Shown here: positions 45,140 through 52,672 of the stretch, piece after piece
Layout: the number at the start of each line of letters is the position of its first letter
Numbering within the stretch: position 1 is the stretch's first letter
NCBI GenBank assembly: GCA_050249695.1
Contig: JBFWQA010000005.1
Location: 1 to 64,000, forward strand
DNA: 64,000 nt
Reading direction: 5' to 3'
Source of the DNA: JACKJP01 sp050249695
GTDB taxonomy: Bacteria; Pseudomonadota; Alphaproteobacteria; Rhizobiales; Tepidamorphaceae
Notes under the pieces: model-generated
Told to the model about the DNA's origin: nothing
Database searches by the model: none
The model's input: only the letters and a program-made list of their open reading frames with translations
Translations under genes and position numbers: made by a program

Positions 45140-45490
45140 ATGAAGCGTCTCGTCGAACTCCTTCGCAGACACCCGTTGCTTGTCGGCGGTTTCGTGCTGG
45201 CGAGCCTCGCTGGCATCCTCCTTGCCGTGCGCCTTGTCTTTTCCGTCATCTACTGGACTGCGCATGCCAATCTGCCGCCCGCACCCGACATGCCGATCGG
45301 CTACATCGCCCGTTCGCACGATGTTCCCGTTCGCGACCTCCGGGAGGCAGCGGGGCTCGCGCCAGATATCCGGGACCGCCGGACGGTCGCCGAGATCGCG
45401 GCATCGCAGGGAATTACACCGGAAGAACTCCTCGCGCGCATCAACGCCACGCTGGTGCGCCTCAAGGCCGAAAGGCGCGGCCGCTCGTGA
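45140..45490 (+). CDS. Membrane-anchored protein coupled to dedA
   Basis: Protein of 116 residues: one N-terminal transmembrane helix (about 14-36) and a soluble domain with PIGYIARSHDVPVRDLREAAGL and TVAEIAASQGITPEELLARI, two helix-turn-helix-like repeats similar to a small conserved domain seen next to dedA in alphaproteobacteria. The stop overlaps the dedA start by four bases. Likely a partner or regulator of the DedA protein; no direct data. Confidence 0.65.
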   Translation: MKRLVELLRRHPLLVGGFVLASLAGILLAVRLVFSVIYWTAHANLPPAPDMPIGYIARSHDVPVRDLREAAGLAPDIRDRRTVAEIAASQGITPEELLARINATLVRLKAERRGRS

Positions 45491-46077
45491 CGCCGGAGAC
45501 GGTCGATACCCTCATCCTTGCCTACGGCCTGCAGGTCGTCTTTATCGTCTCGTTCCTCTCCTGCCTTGCGGTGCCTCTGCCGGCATCTCTGGTCTTCATG
45601 GCCGCCGGCACCTATGCGGCGACCGGCGAGCTGTCTGTCGGCGGCGTATGGCTCGCGGGGCTCCTCGGCGCGGTGCTCGGCGACAATACCGGCTACCTGC
45701 TCGCCCGCGCCGCCGGAAACATCGGCCCGGTGGCCCGCTTCCTGGCGCGGCGCGACGCCGCTATGGCGCGGGCGCGCGAATATCAGGACAGGCACGGCCG
45801 CACCGGTATCTTTCTGAGCCGCTGGCTCGTCAGCCCGCTCGGTCCCGCGGTGAACGCGGTCGCGGGCTTGGGCAACTATCCGTGGCCGCGGTTTTTCGCC
45901 TATGAACTGGCTGGTGAAATCGTCTGGGTCACGATCTATGGCGCGCTCGGGTACTTCTTTTCGGCCAGTGCCCAGGCCGTCGCGGACATTGCCGGCACCG
46001 CCGTCCTGTTGATCTTGTCGATCGCCGCGGCTGTCTGGCTTGGCCGCATTCTCTGGCGCCGCCTGCCCCGGAACTGA
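45487..46077 (+). CDS. DedA family membrane protein
   Basis: Membrane protein of 196 residues with the DedA/VTT (SNARE-associated Golgi) domain: LAVPLPASLVFMAAGTYAATGEL, LGDNTGYLLARAAG, FLSRWLVSPLGPAVNAVAGLGNYPWPRFFAYELAGEIVW, and two C-terminal helices. DedA proteins flip phospholipid or undecaprenyl-phosphate carriers across the membrane. Coupled to the upstream membrane-anchored gene by an ATGA-type overlap. Confidence 0.88.
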   Translation: MTPETVDTLILAYGLQVVFIVSFLSCLAVPLPASLVFMAAGTYAATGELSVGGVWLAGLLGAVLGDNTGYLLARAAGNIGPVARFLARRDAAMARAREYQDRHGRTGIFLSRWLVSPLGPAVNAVAGLGNYPWPRFFAYELAGEIVWVTIYGALGYFFSASAQAVADIAGTAVLLILSIAAAVWLGRILWRRLPRN

Positions 46078-46113
46078 TCCTGCGCCGGCCCTTCGCCGAT
46101 GCGGCTTAACCCT

Positions 46114-46132
46114 GCAAAATCAGACATTTTGC
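46114..46132. repeat. Inverted repeat after dedA
   Basis: GCAAAAT-CAGAC-ATTTTGC, perfect seven-base arms, between dedA and the next exported protein gene. No T run follows on either strand, so it may be an operator or a weak terminator. Function not decided. Confidence 0.35.
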
Positions 46133-46196
46133 GGCGCACATTGAATCAGATTGGCAATTGGCGGACACTTTTCTGGACGCAAGGGGAATCAGCGCC

Positions 46197-46715
46197 ATGC
46201 GACAGATGCATCGCCCGTTGGCCGGCACAATCGCGTTCCTGATCTTCGTCGGCCCGGCATCGGCGGGCACGCTTGACGATCTCATCGCCGAATATCGCTG
46301 TCCGCTCATCGAGAAGCTCGAGAAGACCCACATGGCCTACCGCGCGGTCGTCGGTCGGGACAGATTCCTGTCGGTGTCGGTCCCTGGGCATCCGCACGGT
46401 TATGTCCAGTGCCTTTTTCACGACGGCAACCGGCAACTCCACTGCGAAGCCGCTTCCGGGTTCTTCGCCGAGCAGCCCTTCAGCCTGCCGCCGGACCAGG
46501 TTGCCGCGCTGGGCCGGCTCGGATTTGCCACGACCGTTTCGGAGGGTAACTACGCCATCAACTTCGAGATCCCCCGAGACCCCGATTTCGACCGTCTCGC
46601 CCGCCTGCTGCTGACCGCGCTGCATGATGGTTATGGCGCGACCGCCGCAACGCGGCTGCGGATCAACGCGCCCTTCGTGCCCCGCGACTCGTCGGTCTGC
46701 GCTCCGGTCAGCTGA
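46197..46715 (+). CDS. Exported protein of unknown function
   Basis: Protein of 172 residues with a signal peptide (MRQMHRPLAGTIAFLIFVGP, cleavage after ASA). The mature domain (LDDLIAEYRCPLIEKLEK, VQCLFHDGNRQLHCEAASGFF, INFEIPRDPDFDRLARLLL) recalls a TY-Chap/YbjN-like alpha-beta fold and has three to four cysteines that could form disulfides in the periplasm. I do not recognise a named family. The ATG at 46197 fits the signal peptide; an ATG at 46158 in the same frame would add 13 polar residues. Confidence 0.6.
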   Translation: MRQMHRPLAGTIAFLIFVGPASAGTLDDLIAEYRCPLIEKLEKTHMAYRAVVGRDRFLSVSVPGHPHGYVQCLFHDGNRQLHCEAASGFFAEQPFSLPPDQVAALGRLGFATTVSEGNYAINFEIPRDPDFDRLARLLLTALHDGYGATAATRLRINAPFVPRDSSVCAPVS

Positions 46716-46777
46716 GCGCCAGACGGATTTCGGCAACGCAGGCCTCCGCAGCCGCATCCTCCGGCGTCTTCAGATAG

Positions 46778-48031
46778 TCAGCCCTTGTCGGGATCGGCGA
46801 TTTCCGCGCCGACGATATCGCCGCCGGGCTTCACCCGGTCGGCCGAAAGCCGCTCGCGCGCCACTTCCTTCACCGCCGCCGCAATGCCGTCGTACCGCTC
46901 CATCAGGGTGCTGAAATCCTCGGCGCTGAGCATGAGCAGATGGCAACGCGTCACCGCTGTCGCGCTGGCGATGCGCCGGCTCTTGGAAAGCAAGGCCATT
47001 TCGCCGAAGAAATCGCCGCTTTCAAGCGTGACGGCGCCACCCTCCAAATCGACGCTGACCGTGCCTTCGGCGATGAAATACATCGACGACGCCCGGTCTC
47101 CCCGATGCACGATCCGCTGTCCGGCGGCGACGGTCACCGCCTCCAGCAGTTTCATGATCTCGGCGATCTCGCGGGCGTTGAGCTCGGCAAACAGCGGCAC
47201 GCGCGCGACCATGCCCCATGTCACGATGAATTCGCGCCGGTGCACCTCTTGCGCGAAGGCGGTGGCGACGATGCCGACCGGCAGCGCGAACATGGCGAGC
47301 CCGCCTATCATCGTGATCGCGGCGAGGATCCGGCCGAATGTGGTCACCGGCACCACGTCGCCATAACCCACTGTCGTCAGCGTGACGACAGCCCACCACA
47401 TGGACTGAGGGATCGAGCCGAAATGCTCGGGCTGAACGCGGCGTTCCGCGAGGTACATCAGCGATGCGACGATGACCATCAGGGTCAGCATGACCACGAG
47501 CGCCGCCGCAAGCGCCCGCCACTCGTTGCGGAAGACATTGAACAGGCTGCGCAGCGCGTTGGAATAGCGCACCAGCTTGAAAAAGCGCAGGAGCCTGAGA
47601 ATGCGCAGAACCCTGAGATCGATCGCCTGCGCCCCCGGCAGCAGGAGAGCGAGAAGCAACGACAGGTAGAACGGTGCGATGGCCAGAAAATCGATGATCG
47701 CCAGGGGCGTGACCGAATGCGCAATCCGCGCGCGGCGCGCCGGCATGCCACGATGCAGCGGGCTCTCGGGGGCGACCCAGAGCCGTGCGGCATATTCAAG
47801 GGTGAAGACTGCCACTGAGAAGAGGTCGAAGAGGCCGAGCGCGAAGCCGTATTCGGACGACACCTCCGGCATTGTCTCCAGCATCACCGCAGCGACGTTG
47901 AGAAGGATCAGGACGACGAGGAGAGCGTCCACAAGGCGGCTGGCATGGCCGCCTGCCGCCGGGTCTTCAAGAACGTCATAGAGGCGCCGCCGCCGGCGTT
48001 GCCAATCCGATTCGCGCCTGGCGGCGCTCAA
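46778..48031 (-). CDS. Cyclic-nucleotide-regulated potassium channel
   Basis: Six-helix channel of 417 residues with a voltage-sensor-like S4 (LRVLRILRLLRFFKLVRYS, 139-157), pore helix and K+ selectivity filter TVGYGD at 220-225, and a C-terminal cyclic-nucleotide-binding domain (about 275-395) whose phosphate cassette reads FFGEMALLSKSRRIASATA. It resembles the MloK1 channel of Mesorhizobium. cAMP or cGMP would open it. Its ATG overlaps the alaS stop by four bases, so translation is coupled to a housekeeping gene, which is unexpected. Confidence 0.9.
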   Translation of the reverse strand: MSAARRESDWQRRRRRLYDVLEDPAAGGHASRLVDALLVVLILLNVAAVMLETMPEVSSEYGFALGLFDLFSVAVFTLEYAARLWVAPESPLHRGMPARRARIAHSVTPLAIIDFLAIAPFYLSLLLALLLPGAQAIDLRVLRILRLLRFFKLVRYSNALRSLFNVFRNEWRALAAALVVMLTLMVIVASLMYLAERRVQPEHFGSIPQSMWWAVVTLTTVGYGDVVPVTTFGRILAAITMIGGLAMFALPVGIVATAFAQEVHRREFIVTWGMVARVPLFAELNAREIAEIMKLLEAVTVAAGQRIVHRGDRASSMYFIAEGTVSVDLEGGAVTLESGDFFGEMALLSKSRRIASATAVTRCHLLMLSAEDFSTLMERYDGIAAAVKEVARERLSADRVKPGGDIVGAEIADPDKG

Positions 48032-50685
48032 GCGGCCCCGCCAATGGCCGCGGCGATCGCCTCGATCGCCCTGTCGGCATTCGCGCCATCCGGGCCCCCG
48101 GCCTGGGCCATGTCGGGCCTGCCGCCACCGCCTTTGCCGCCAAGCGCAGCGGCGCCGACCCTCACGAGATCGACGGCATTGAATCTACCGATAAGATCGT
48201 CGGTAACACCTACAACTAGAGAAGCTTTTCCCTGCGCAGAGTTGGCTACGGCCACGACCCCTGATCCGATTGTCTTCTTGGCATCGTCGGCAATTGCTTT
48301 GAGATCCGACGCAGGAAGATCCGTCGTGACGAGCCGATAGAAATTCGTCTCACCGATTGTGATAACAAGAGTATCATCACGTCCCTTTTCGGAGCCTCCC
48401 GACAGCGCGAGCTTGCGCTTTGCGTCGGCAAGATCGCGCTCCAGCCGCCGGCGTTCCTCCAGCAGCGCCTCGATCCGCGCCTCGACTTCCTCGACCGGCG
48501 CCTTGAGCCGCGCCGCGATCGCCTTCAGCGTCTGATCCTGACCGGCGAGATAGGCCCGCGCCGCCTCGCCCGTCAGCGCCTCGATGCGGCGGACGCCGGA
48601 GGACACCGAACCTTCGGAGATAACGGCGACGGGGCCGATGTCGCCGCTGCGCCTGACATGCGTGCCGCCGCACAACTCGATCGACCATGCGCGGTTGCCC
48701 GAGACAGGCCCCATCGACACGACCCGCACCTCGTCGCCGTATTTCTCGCCGAACAGCGCCATCGCGCCCGCTTCGATCGCCTCGTCGACACCCATCAGCC
48801 GCGTCGTCACCTCGCTGTTGTCGATCACAGCCGCATTGGCGCGGCGCTCGATTTCGGCCGCTTCCGCCGGTTCCACCGGTTTGGGATGCGAGAAATCGAA
48901 CCGCAGCCTGTCGGGAGCGACCAGCGAGCCTTTCTGCGCGACATGAGTACCGAGGACTTCACGCAGCGCCTGATGCAGCAGATGGGTGGCGGAGTGGTTG
49001 GCGCGTATCAGGCTGCGGCGGCCGTGATCGACCGACAGCGTCAGCGCCATGTCCTCGCGTACTTCGCCTTCCTCGACGGTGACATGATGCACCCACAGGT
49101 CGCCGGCGCGCTTCTGCGTATCGGTGACGCGCACCCTCACGCCTTCCCCCCGCATCGTGCCCGTATCGCCGGTCTGGCCGCCAGATTCGGCGTAGAAAGG
49201 CGTCTGGTTGAGGATGATCTGGCCCGCCTCGCCCGCCTTGAGGACCGTTACCGGCTTGCCGTCGCTGACCAGCGCCTTGACGACGCCTTCGGCCTCTTCG
49301 GTGTCATAGCCGAGAAATTCCGAGGCACCCGCCTTGTCGCGCAACGAGAACCAGATCGTCTCTGTCGCCGCTTCCCCCGATCCGGCCCAGGCCTTGCGGG
49401 CTTCCGCGCGCTGCCGGTCCATCGCATCGGTGAACCCGGAAAGATCGACGCCGATGCCGCGGCTCTTCAGCGCGTCCTGCGTCAGGTCGAGCGGAAAGCC
49501 ATAGGTGTCGTAGAGCTTGAAGGCCGTTTCGCCGTCCAGCGTATCGCCCTTGCCCAGCGTTTCGGTCGCCTCGTTCAGCAGCGATAGGCCGCGCACCAGC
49601 GTCTTGCGGAAGCGCGTCTCCTCCAGCTTCAGCGTCTCGGTGATGAGATCCTTCGCATGCACCAGTTCGGGATAGGCCTGGCCCATCTCGGCGACGAGCG
49701 TCGGCACCAGCCGCCACATCAGCGGCTCGGAAGCGCCCAGCAATTCGGCGTGCCGCATCGCGCGGCGCATGATCCGCCGCAGCACATATCCCCGCCCCTC
49801 ATTGGAGGGCAGCACTCCGTCCGCGATCAGGAAGGACGAGGCGCGCAGATGATCCGCGATCACCCTGTGGCTCGGCTTGGCGAGACCTTCCGCCGGCTTG
49901 CCCGTCGCCTGCACCGAGGCGGCGATCAGCTTGCGGAAGAGATCCGTCTCGTAATTGTCGTGCGTCCCCTGCAGCACGGCGGAAATACGCTCCAGCCCCA
50001 TACCCGTGTCGATCGAGGGGCGCGGCAGGTCGACCCGGTTGTCCGGTCCGAGTTGGTCGAACTGCATGAAGACGAGGTTCCAGATCTCGATGAACCTGTC
50101 GCCATCCTCGTCCGGGGAGCCGGGAGGTCCGCCGGGGATGTGCTCGCCATGATCGAAGAAGATTTCCGAGCATGGGCCGCAGGGCCCGGTGTCGCCCATC
50201 GCCCAGAAATTGTCCGACGAGGCGATGCGGATGATCTTCTCGTCGGGGAGCCCGGCGATCTTCTTCCAGAGATCGAACGCCTCGTCGTCTTCGTGATAGA
50301 CCGTGACGAGCAGCCGCTTTGCGTCGAGACCGAATTCCCGGGTGACCAGCTTCCACGCCAGTTCGATCGCCATGTCCTTGAAATAGTCGCCGAAGGAAAA
50401 ATTCCCCAGCATCTCGAAGAACGTGTGGTGGCGCGCCGTATAGCCGACATTGTCGAGATCGTTGTGCTTGCCGCCCGCGCGCACGCATTTCTGCGCCGTC
50501 ACGGCGCGGTTGTAGTCGCGATGCTCCGCGCCGGTGAAGACATTCTTGAACTGCACCATCCCGGCATTCGTAAACATCAGCGTCGGATCGTTGCGCGGCA
50601 CGAGCGGGCTCGACGGCACGATCCTGTGGCCGGCAGCGGCAAAATAATCGAAGAACTGTCGGCGGATATCGTTGACGCTAGCCAT
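48028..50685 (-). CDS. alaS: Alanyl-tRNA synthetase
   Basis: Class II synthetase of 885 residues that charges tRNA-Ala. Order: class II core (NDIRRQFFDYFAAAGHRIVPSSPLVP start, NDPTLMFTNAGMVQFKN, DTGMGLERI), editing domain with HSATHLLHQAL near 560 and CGGTHV near 665 (zinc ligands), and C-terminal C-Ala/DHHA1 domain ending GGGGGRPDMAQAGG. Bases ~48180-48395, encoding about 765-835, have much lower GC (about 50 percent against roughly 65-70 around), suggesting a recombined segment although the frame is intact. Confidence 0.96.
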   Translation of the reverse strand: MASVNDIRRQFFDYFAAAGHRIVPSSPLVPRNDPTLMFTNAGMVQFKNVFTGAEHRDYNRAVTAQKCVRAGGKHNDLDNVGYTARHHTFFEMLGNFSFGDYFKDMAIELAWKLVTREFGLDAKRLLVTVYHEDDEAFDLWKKIAGLPDEKIIRIASSDNFWAMGDTGPCGPCSEIFFDHGEHIPGGPPGSPDEDGDRFIEIWNLVFMQFDQLGPDNRVDLPRPSIDTGMGLERISAVLQGTHDNYETDLFRKLIAASVQATGKPAEGLAKPSHRVIADHLRASSFLIADGVLPSNEGRGYVLRRIMRRAMRHAELLGASEPLMWRLVPTLVAEMGQAYPELVHAKDLITETLKLEETRFRKTLVRGLSLLNEATETLGKGDTLDGETAFKLYDTYGFPLDLTQDALKSRGIGVDLSGFTDAMDRQRAEARKAWAGSGEAATETIWFSLRDKAGASEFLGYDTEEAEGVVKALVSDGKPVTVLKAGEAGQIILNQTPFYAESGGQTGDTGTMRGEGVRVRVTDTQKRAGDLWVHHVTVEEGEVREDMALTLSVDHGRRSLIRANHSATHLLHQALREVLGTHVAQKGSLVAPDRLRFDFSHPKPVEPAEAAEIERRANAAVIDNSEVTTRLMGVDEAIEAGAMALFGEKYGDEVRVVSMGPVSGNRAWSIELCGGTHVRRSGDIGPVAVISEGSVSSGVRRIEALTGEAARAYLAGQDQTLKAIAARLKAPVEEVEARIEALLEERRRLERDLADAKRKLALSGGSEKGRDDTLVITIGETNFYRLVTTDLPASDLKAIADDAKKTIGSGVVAVANSAQGKASLVVGVTDDLIGRFNAVDLVRVGAAALGGKGGGGRPDMAQAGGPDGANADRAIEAIAAAIGGAA

Positions 50686-50833
50686 GTATTTCCAGACTGG
50701 ACGGCCCGGCCGGCGCCGCTTCGGACGGGCGCGTGACGGGCGGATGATTTCGGAGCCAAGTGTTTATCGTTGTTGGCCGACCATTGTCCAGAAAATCAAG
50801 CCTTTCTGCCCTCCCGCGGCACTGGCTTTCACC

Positions 50834-51262
50834 TCACGCGCCGCCGATCGTGACCCGGCCCTCGGCATCGATCTGCCAGAAAGGATTGTGCGCGACTTCC
50901 CACAGATGACCGTCGCGATCGGTAAAGTAGCCCGCATAGCCGCCCCAGAAGACCTCGCGCGGGATCTTCGTGACCGTGCCTCCGGCGGCGTGCGCCCGGC
51001 CCATCACCGCATCGACTTCCGTCCGGCTTCGCGCGTTATAGGCGAGGGCCACGCCCCTGAAGCGCGCGTCCGTATCGGCAACGCCCGCGTCCTCCGCGAG
51101 CGCCGTCCGCGCCCACAGCGCCAGCCCTATGCCCGGCAGCTGGAAGAAGACCACCCCTTCCGGCCCCGGCACCCTTCTCCAGCCGAGCCCGTCTTCGTAG
51201 AACGATGCCGCGCGCTCAAGATCGGCAACGCCGAGCGTCACGAGGCTGAGCCGCTGTTCCAT
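50834..51262 (-). CDS. VOC (glyoxalase/bleomycin resistance-like) family protein
   Basis: Protein of 142 residues with the VOC fold of paired beta-alpha-beta-beta-beta units: LSLVTLGVADLERAASFYEDGLGW, VVFFQLPGIGLALWAR, and the C-terminal GYAGYFTDRDGHLWEVAHNPF with the metal-binding Glu. The substrate cannot be read from sequence. The ATG at 51262 has GGGAG seven bases upstream. Downstream of the recA terminator, so probably a separate unit. Confidence 0.8.
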   Translation of the reverse strand: MEQRLSLVTLGVADLERAASFYEDGLGWRRVPGPEGVVFFQLPGIGLALWARTALAEDAGVADTDARFRGVALAYNARSRTEVDAVMGRAHAAGGTVTKIPREVFWGGYAGYFTDRDGHLWEVAHNPFWQIDAEGRVTIGGA

Positions 51263-51300
51263 CGCCAGTCTCCCTTGGTTCAGGCACCCGATCCAGATGC

Positions 51301-51333
51301 AAAAAAGCCCCGTCATCGAGCGATGACGGGGCT
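51301..51333 (-). terminator. Rho-independent terminator of recA
   Basis: On the minus strand AGCCCCGTCATCG / CGATGACGGGGCT forms a perfect stem of up to 13 base pairs with the loop borrowed from its top, followed by six Ts (51306-51301), 36 bases after the recA stop. Confidence 0.9.
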
Positions 51334-51368
51334 GTTCCACAGGTTGCGCGGGGCGATCGGTTGCCCGA

Positions 51369-52463
51369 TCAGGCCTCCATCGCGTCGCCGCCGCCATCCA
51401 TCGAATCGTCGTCGCCGGAATGGCCTCCTTCCAGCGCGCCGGAAAGGATGCCGGCATTCTCGCGCACCTGCCGCTCGATCTGTGCCGCGACCTCCGGATT
51501 GTCCTTCAGGAACAGCTTGGCATTCTCACGCCCCTGCCCCAGACGCTGGCTGTCATAGGAGAACCACGCGCCTGATTTTTCGACGATCCCGGCCTTAACG
51601 CCCAGATCGATCAATTCGCCGAGCTTGGAGACGCCCTCGCCATACATGATGTCGAACTCGACCTGGCGGAACGGCGGCGCCACCTTGTTCTTGACGACCT
51701 TGACGCGCGTCTGGTTGCCAACCACCTCGTCGCGTTCCTTGATCGCCCCGATGCGCCGGATATCGAGCCGGACCGAAGCGTAGAACTTCAGCGCGTTGCC
51801 GCCGGTAGTGGTCTCGGGAGAGCCGAACATCACGCCGATCTTCATGCGGATCTGGTTGATGAAGATGACCATGCAGTTGGAACGCGAGATCGACGCGGTC
51901 AGCTTGCGCAGCGCCTGACTCATCAGGCGCGCCTGCAGGCCGGGCAACTGGTCGCCCATCTCCCCCTCGATTTCGGCCCGGGGCGTCAGCGCGGCGACCG
52001 AATCGACCACCAGCACGTCGATGGCGCCCGAACGCACCAGCGTGTCGGTGATCTCGAGGGCCTGCTCGCCCGTGTCGGGCTGCGATATGAGCAGATTGTC
52101 GACATCGACGCCCAGCTTGCGGGCGTAGGACGGATCCAGCGCATGCTCGGCATCGACGAAGGCACAGATGCCGCCGGCTTTCTGGGCTTCGGCCACGGTG
52201 TGCAGCGCAAGCGTCGTCTTGCCGGACGATTCCGGCCCGTAGATTTCGACGATCCGGCCGCGCGGCAGGCCGCCGATGCCGAGCGCGATATCGAGCCCGA
52301 GCGAGCCGGTCGATATGGCGCTGACAGGAACCACCTGATCCTGACCGAGCCGCATGATCGAGCCCTTGCCGAAATGGCGCTCGATCTGCCCGAGGGCAGC
52401 TTCCAGCGCTTTAGACTTGTCCATTGAACCCCCTTCGACCAGGCGAAGCGATGATTGTGTCAT
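51369..52463 (-). CDS. recA: Recombinase RecA
   Basis: Strand-exchange and SOS coprotease of 364 residues: N-terminal MTQSSLRLVEGG, DKSKALEAALGQIERHFGKGSIM, Walker A EIYGPESSGKTTLALH, loop FINQIRMKIGVMFGSPETTTGGNALKFYAS and acidic C-terminal tail (GDDDSMDGGGDAMEA). The ATG at 52463 gives the alphaproteobacterial start; the ATG at 52424 is the shorter alternative. Controlled by an SOS box and promoter about 160-195 bases upstream. Confidence 0.97.
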   Translation of the reverse strand: MTQSSLRLVEGGSMDKSKALEAALGQIERHFGKGSIMRLGQDQVVPVSAISTGSLGLDIALGIGGLPRGRIVEIYGPESSGKTTLALHTVAEAQKAGGICAFVDAEHALDPSYARKLGVDVDNLLISQPDTGEQALEITDTLVRSGAIDVLVVDSVAALTPRAEIEGEMGDQLPGLQARLMSQALRKLTASISRSNCMVIFINQIRMKIGVMFGSPETTTGGNALKFYASVRLDIRRIGAIKERDEVVGNQTRVKVVKNKVAPPFRQVEFDIMYGEGVSKLGELIDLGVKAGIVEKSGAWFSYDSQRLGQGRENAKLFLKDNPEVAAQIERQVRENAGILSGALEGGHSGDDDSMDGGGDAMEA

Positions 52464-52619
52464 GATTCTACCCTCATCTTATCCCAAACCGACCCGCCGC
52501 CAATGGGGCCGGGCCGTGGCGATCCGGAGCGGTTCGGATGCCTTCATGCCTGTCGCAAAGCCTGTCCGCCCCGCCGACGGCCCTGGACTTCATGAGGCCG
52601 GGCAGTCGGCGATGAAAGA

Positions 52620-52657
52620 TTTGTACACGATATGTTCCGAGAGAACAAGAAGGGAAC
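52620..52657 (-). promoter_or_regulatory. recA SOS promoter with LexA box
   Basis: On the minus strand GTTC-CCTTCTT-GTTC (52657-52643) matches the alphaproteobacterial LexA site GTTC-N7-GTTC. Its second half overlaps the -35 TTGTTC (52648-52643); the -10 TACAAA (52625-52620) lies exactly 17 bases on. The leader before the recA ATG is about 150 bases. Confidence 0.85.
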
Positions 52658-52672
52658 AAAGAGGCGCTTCAA

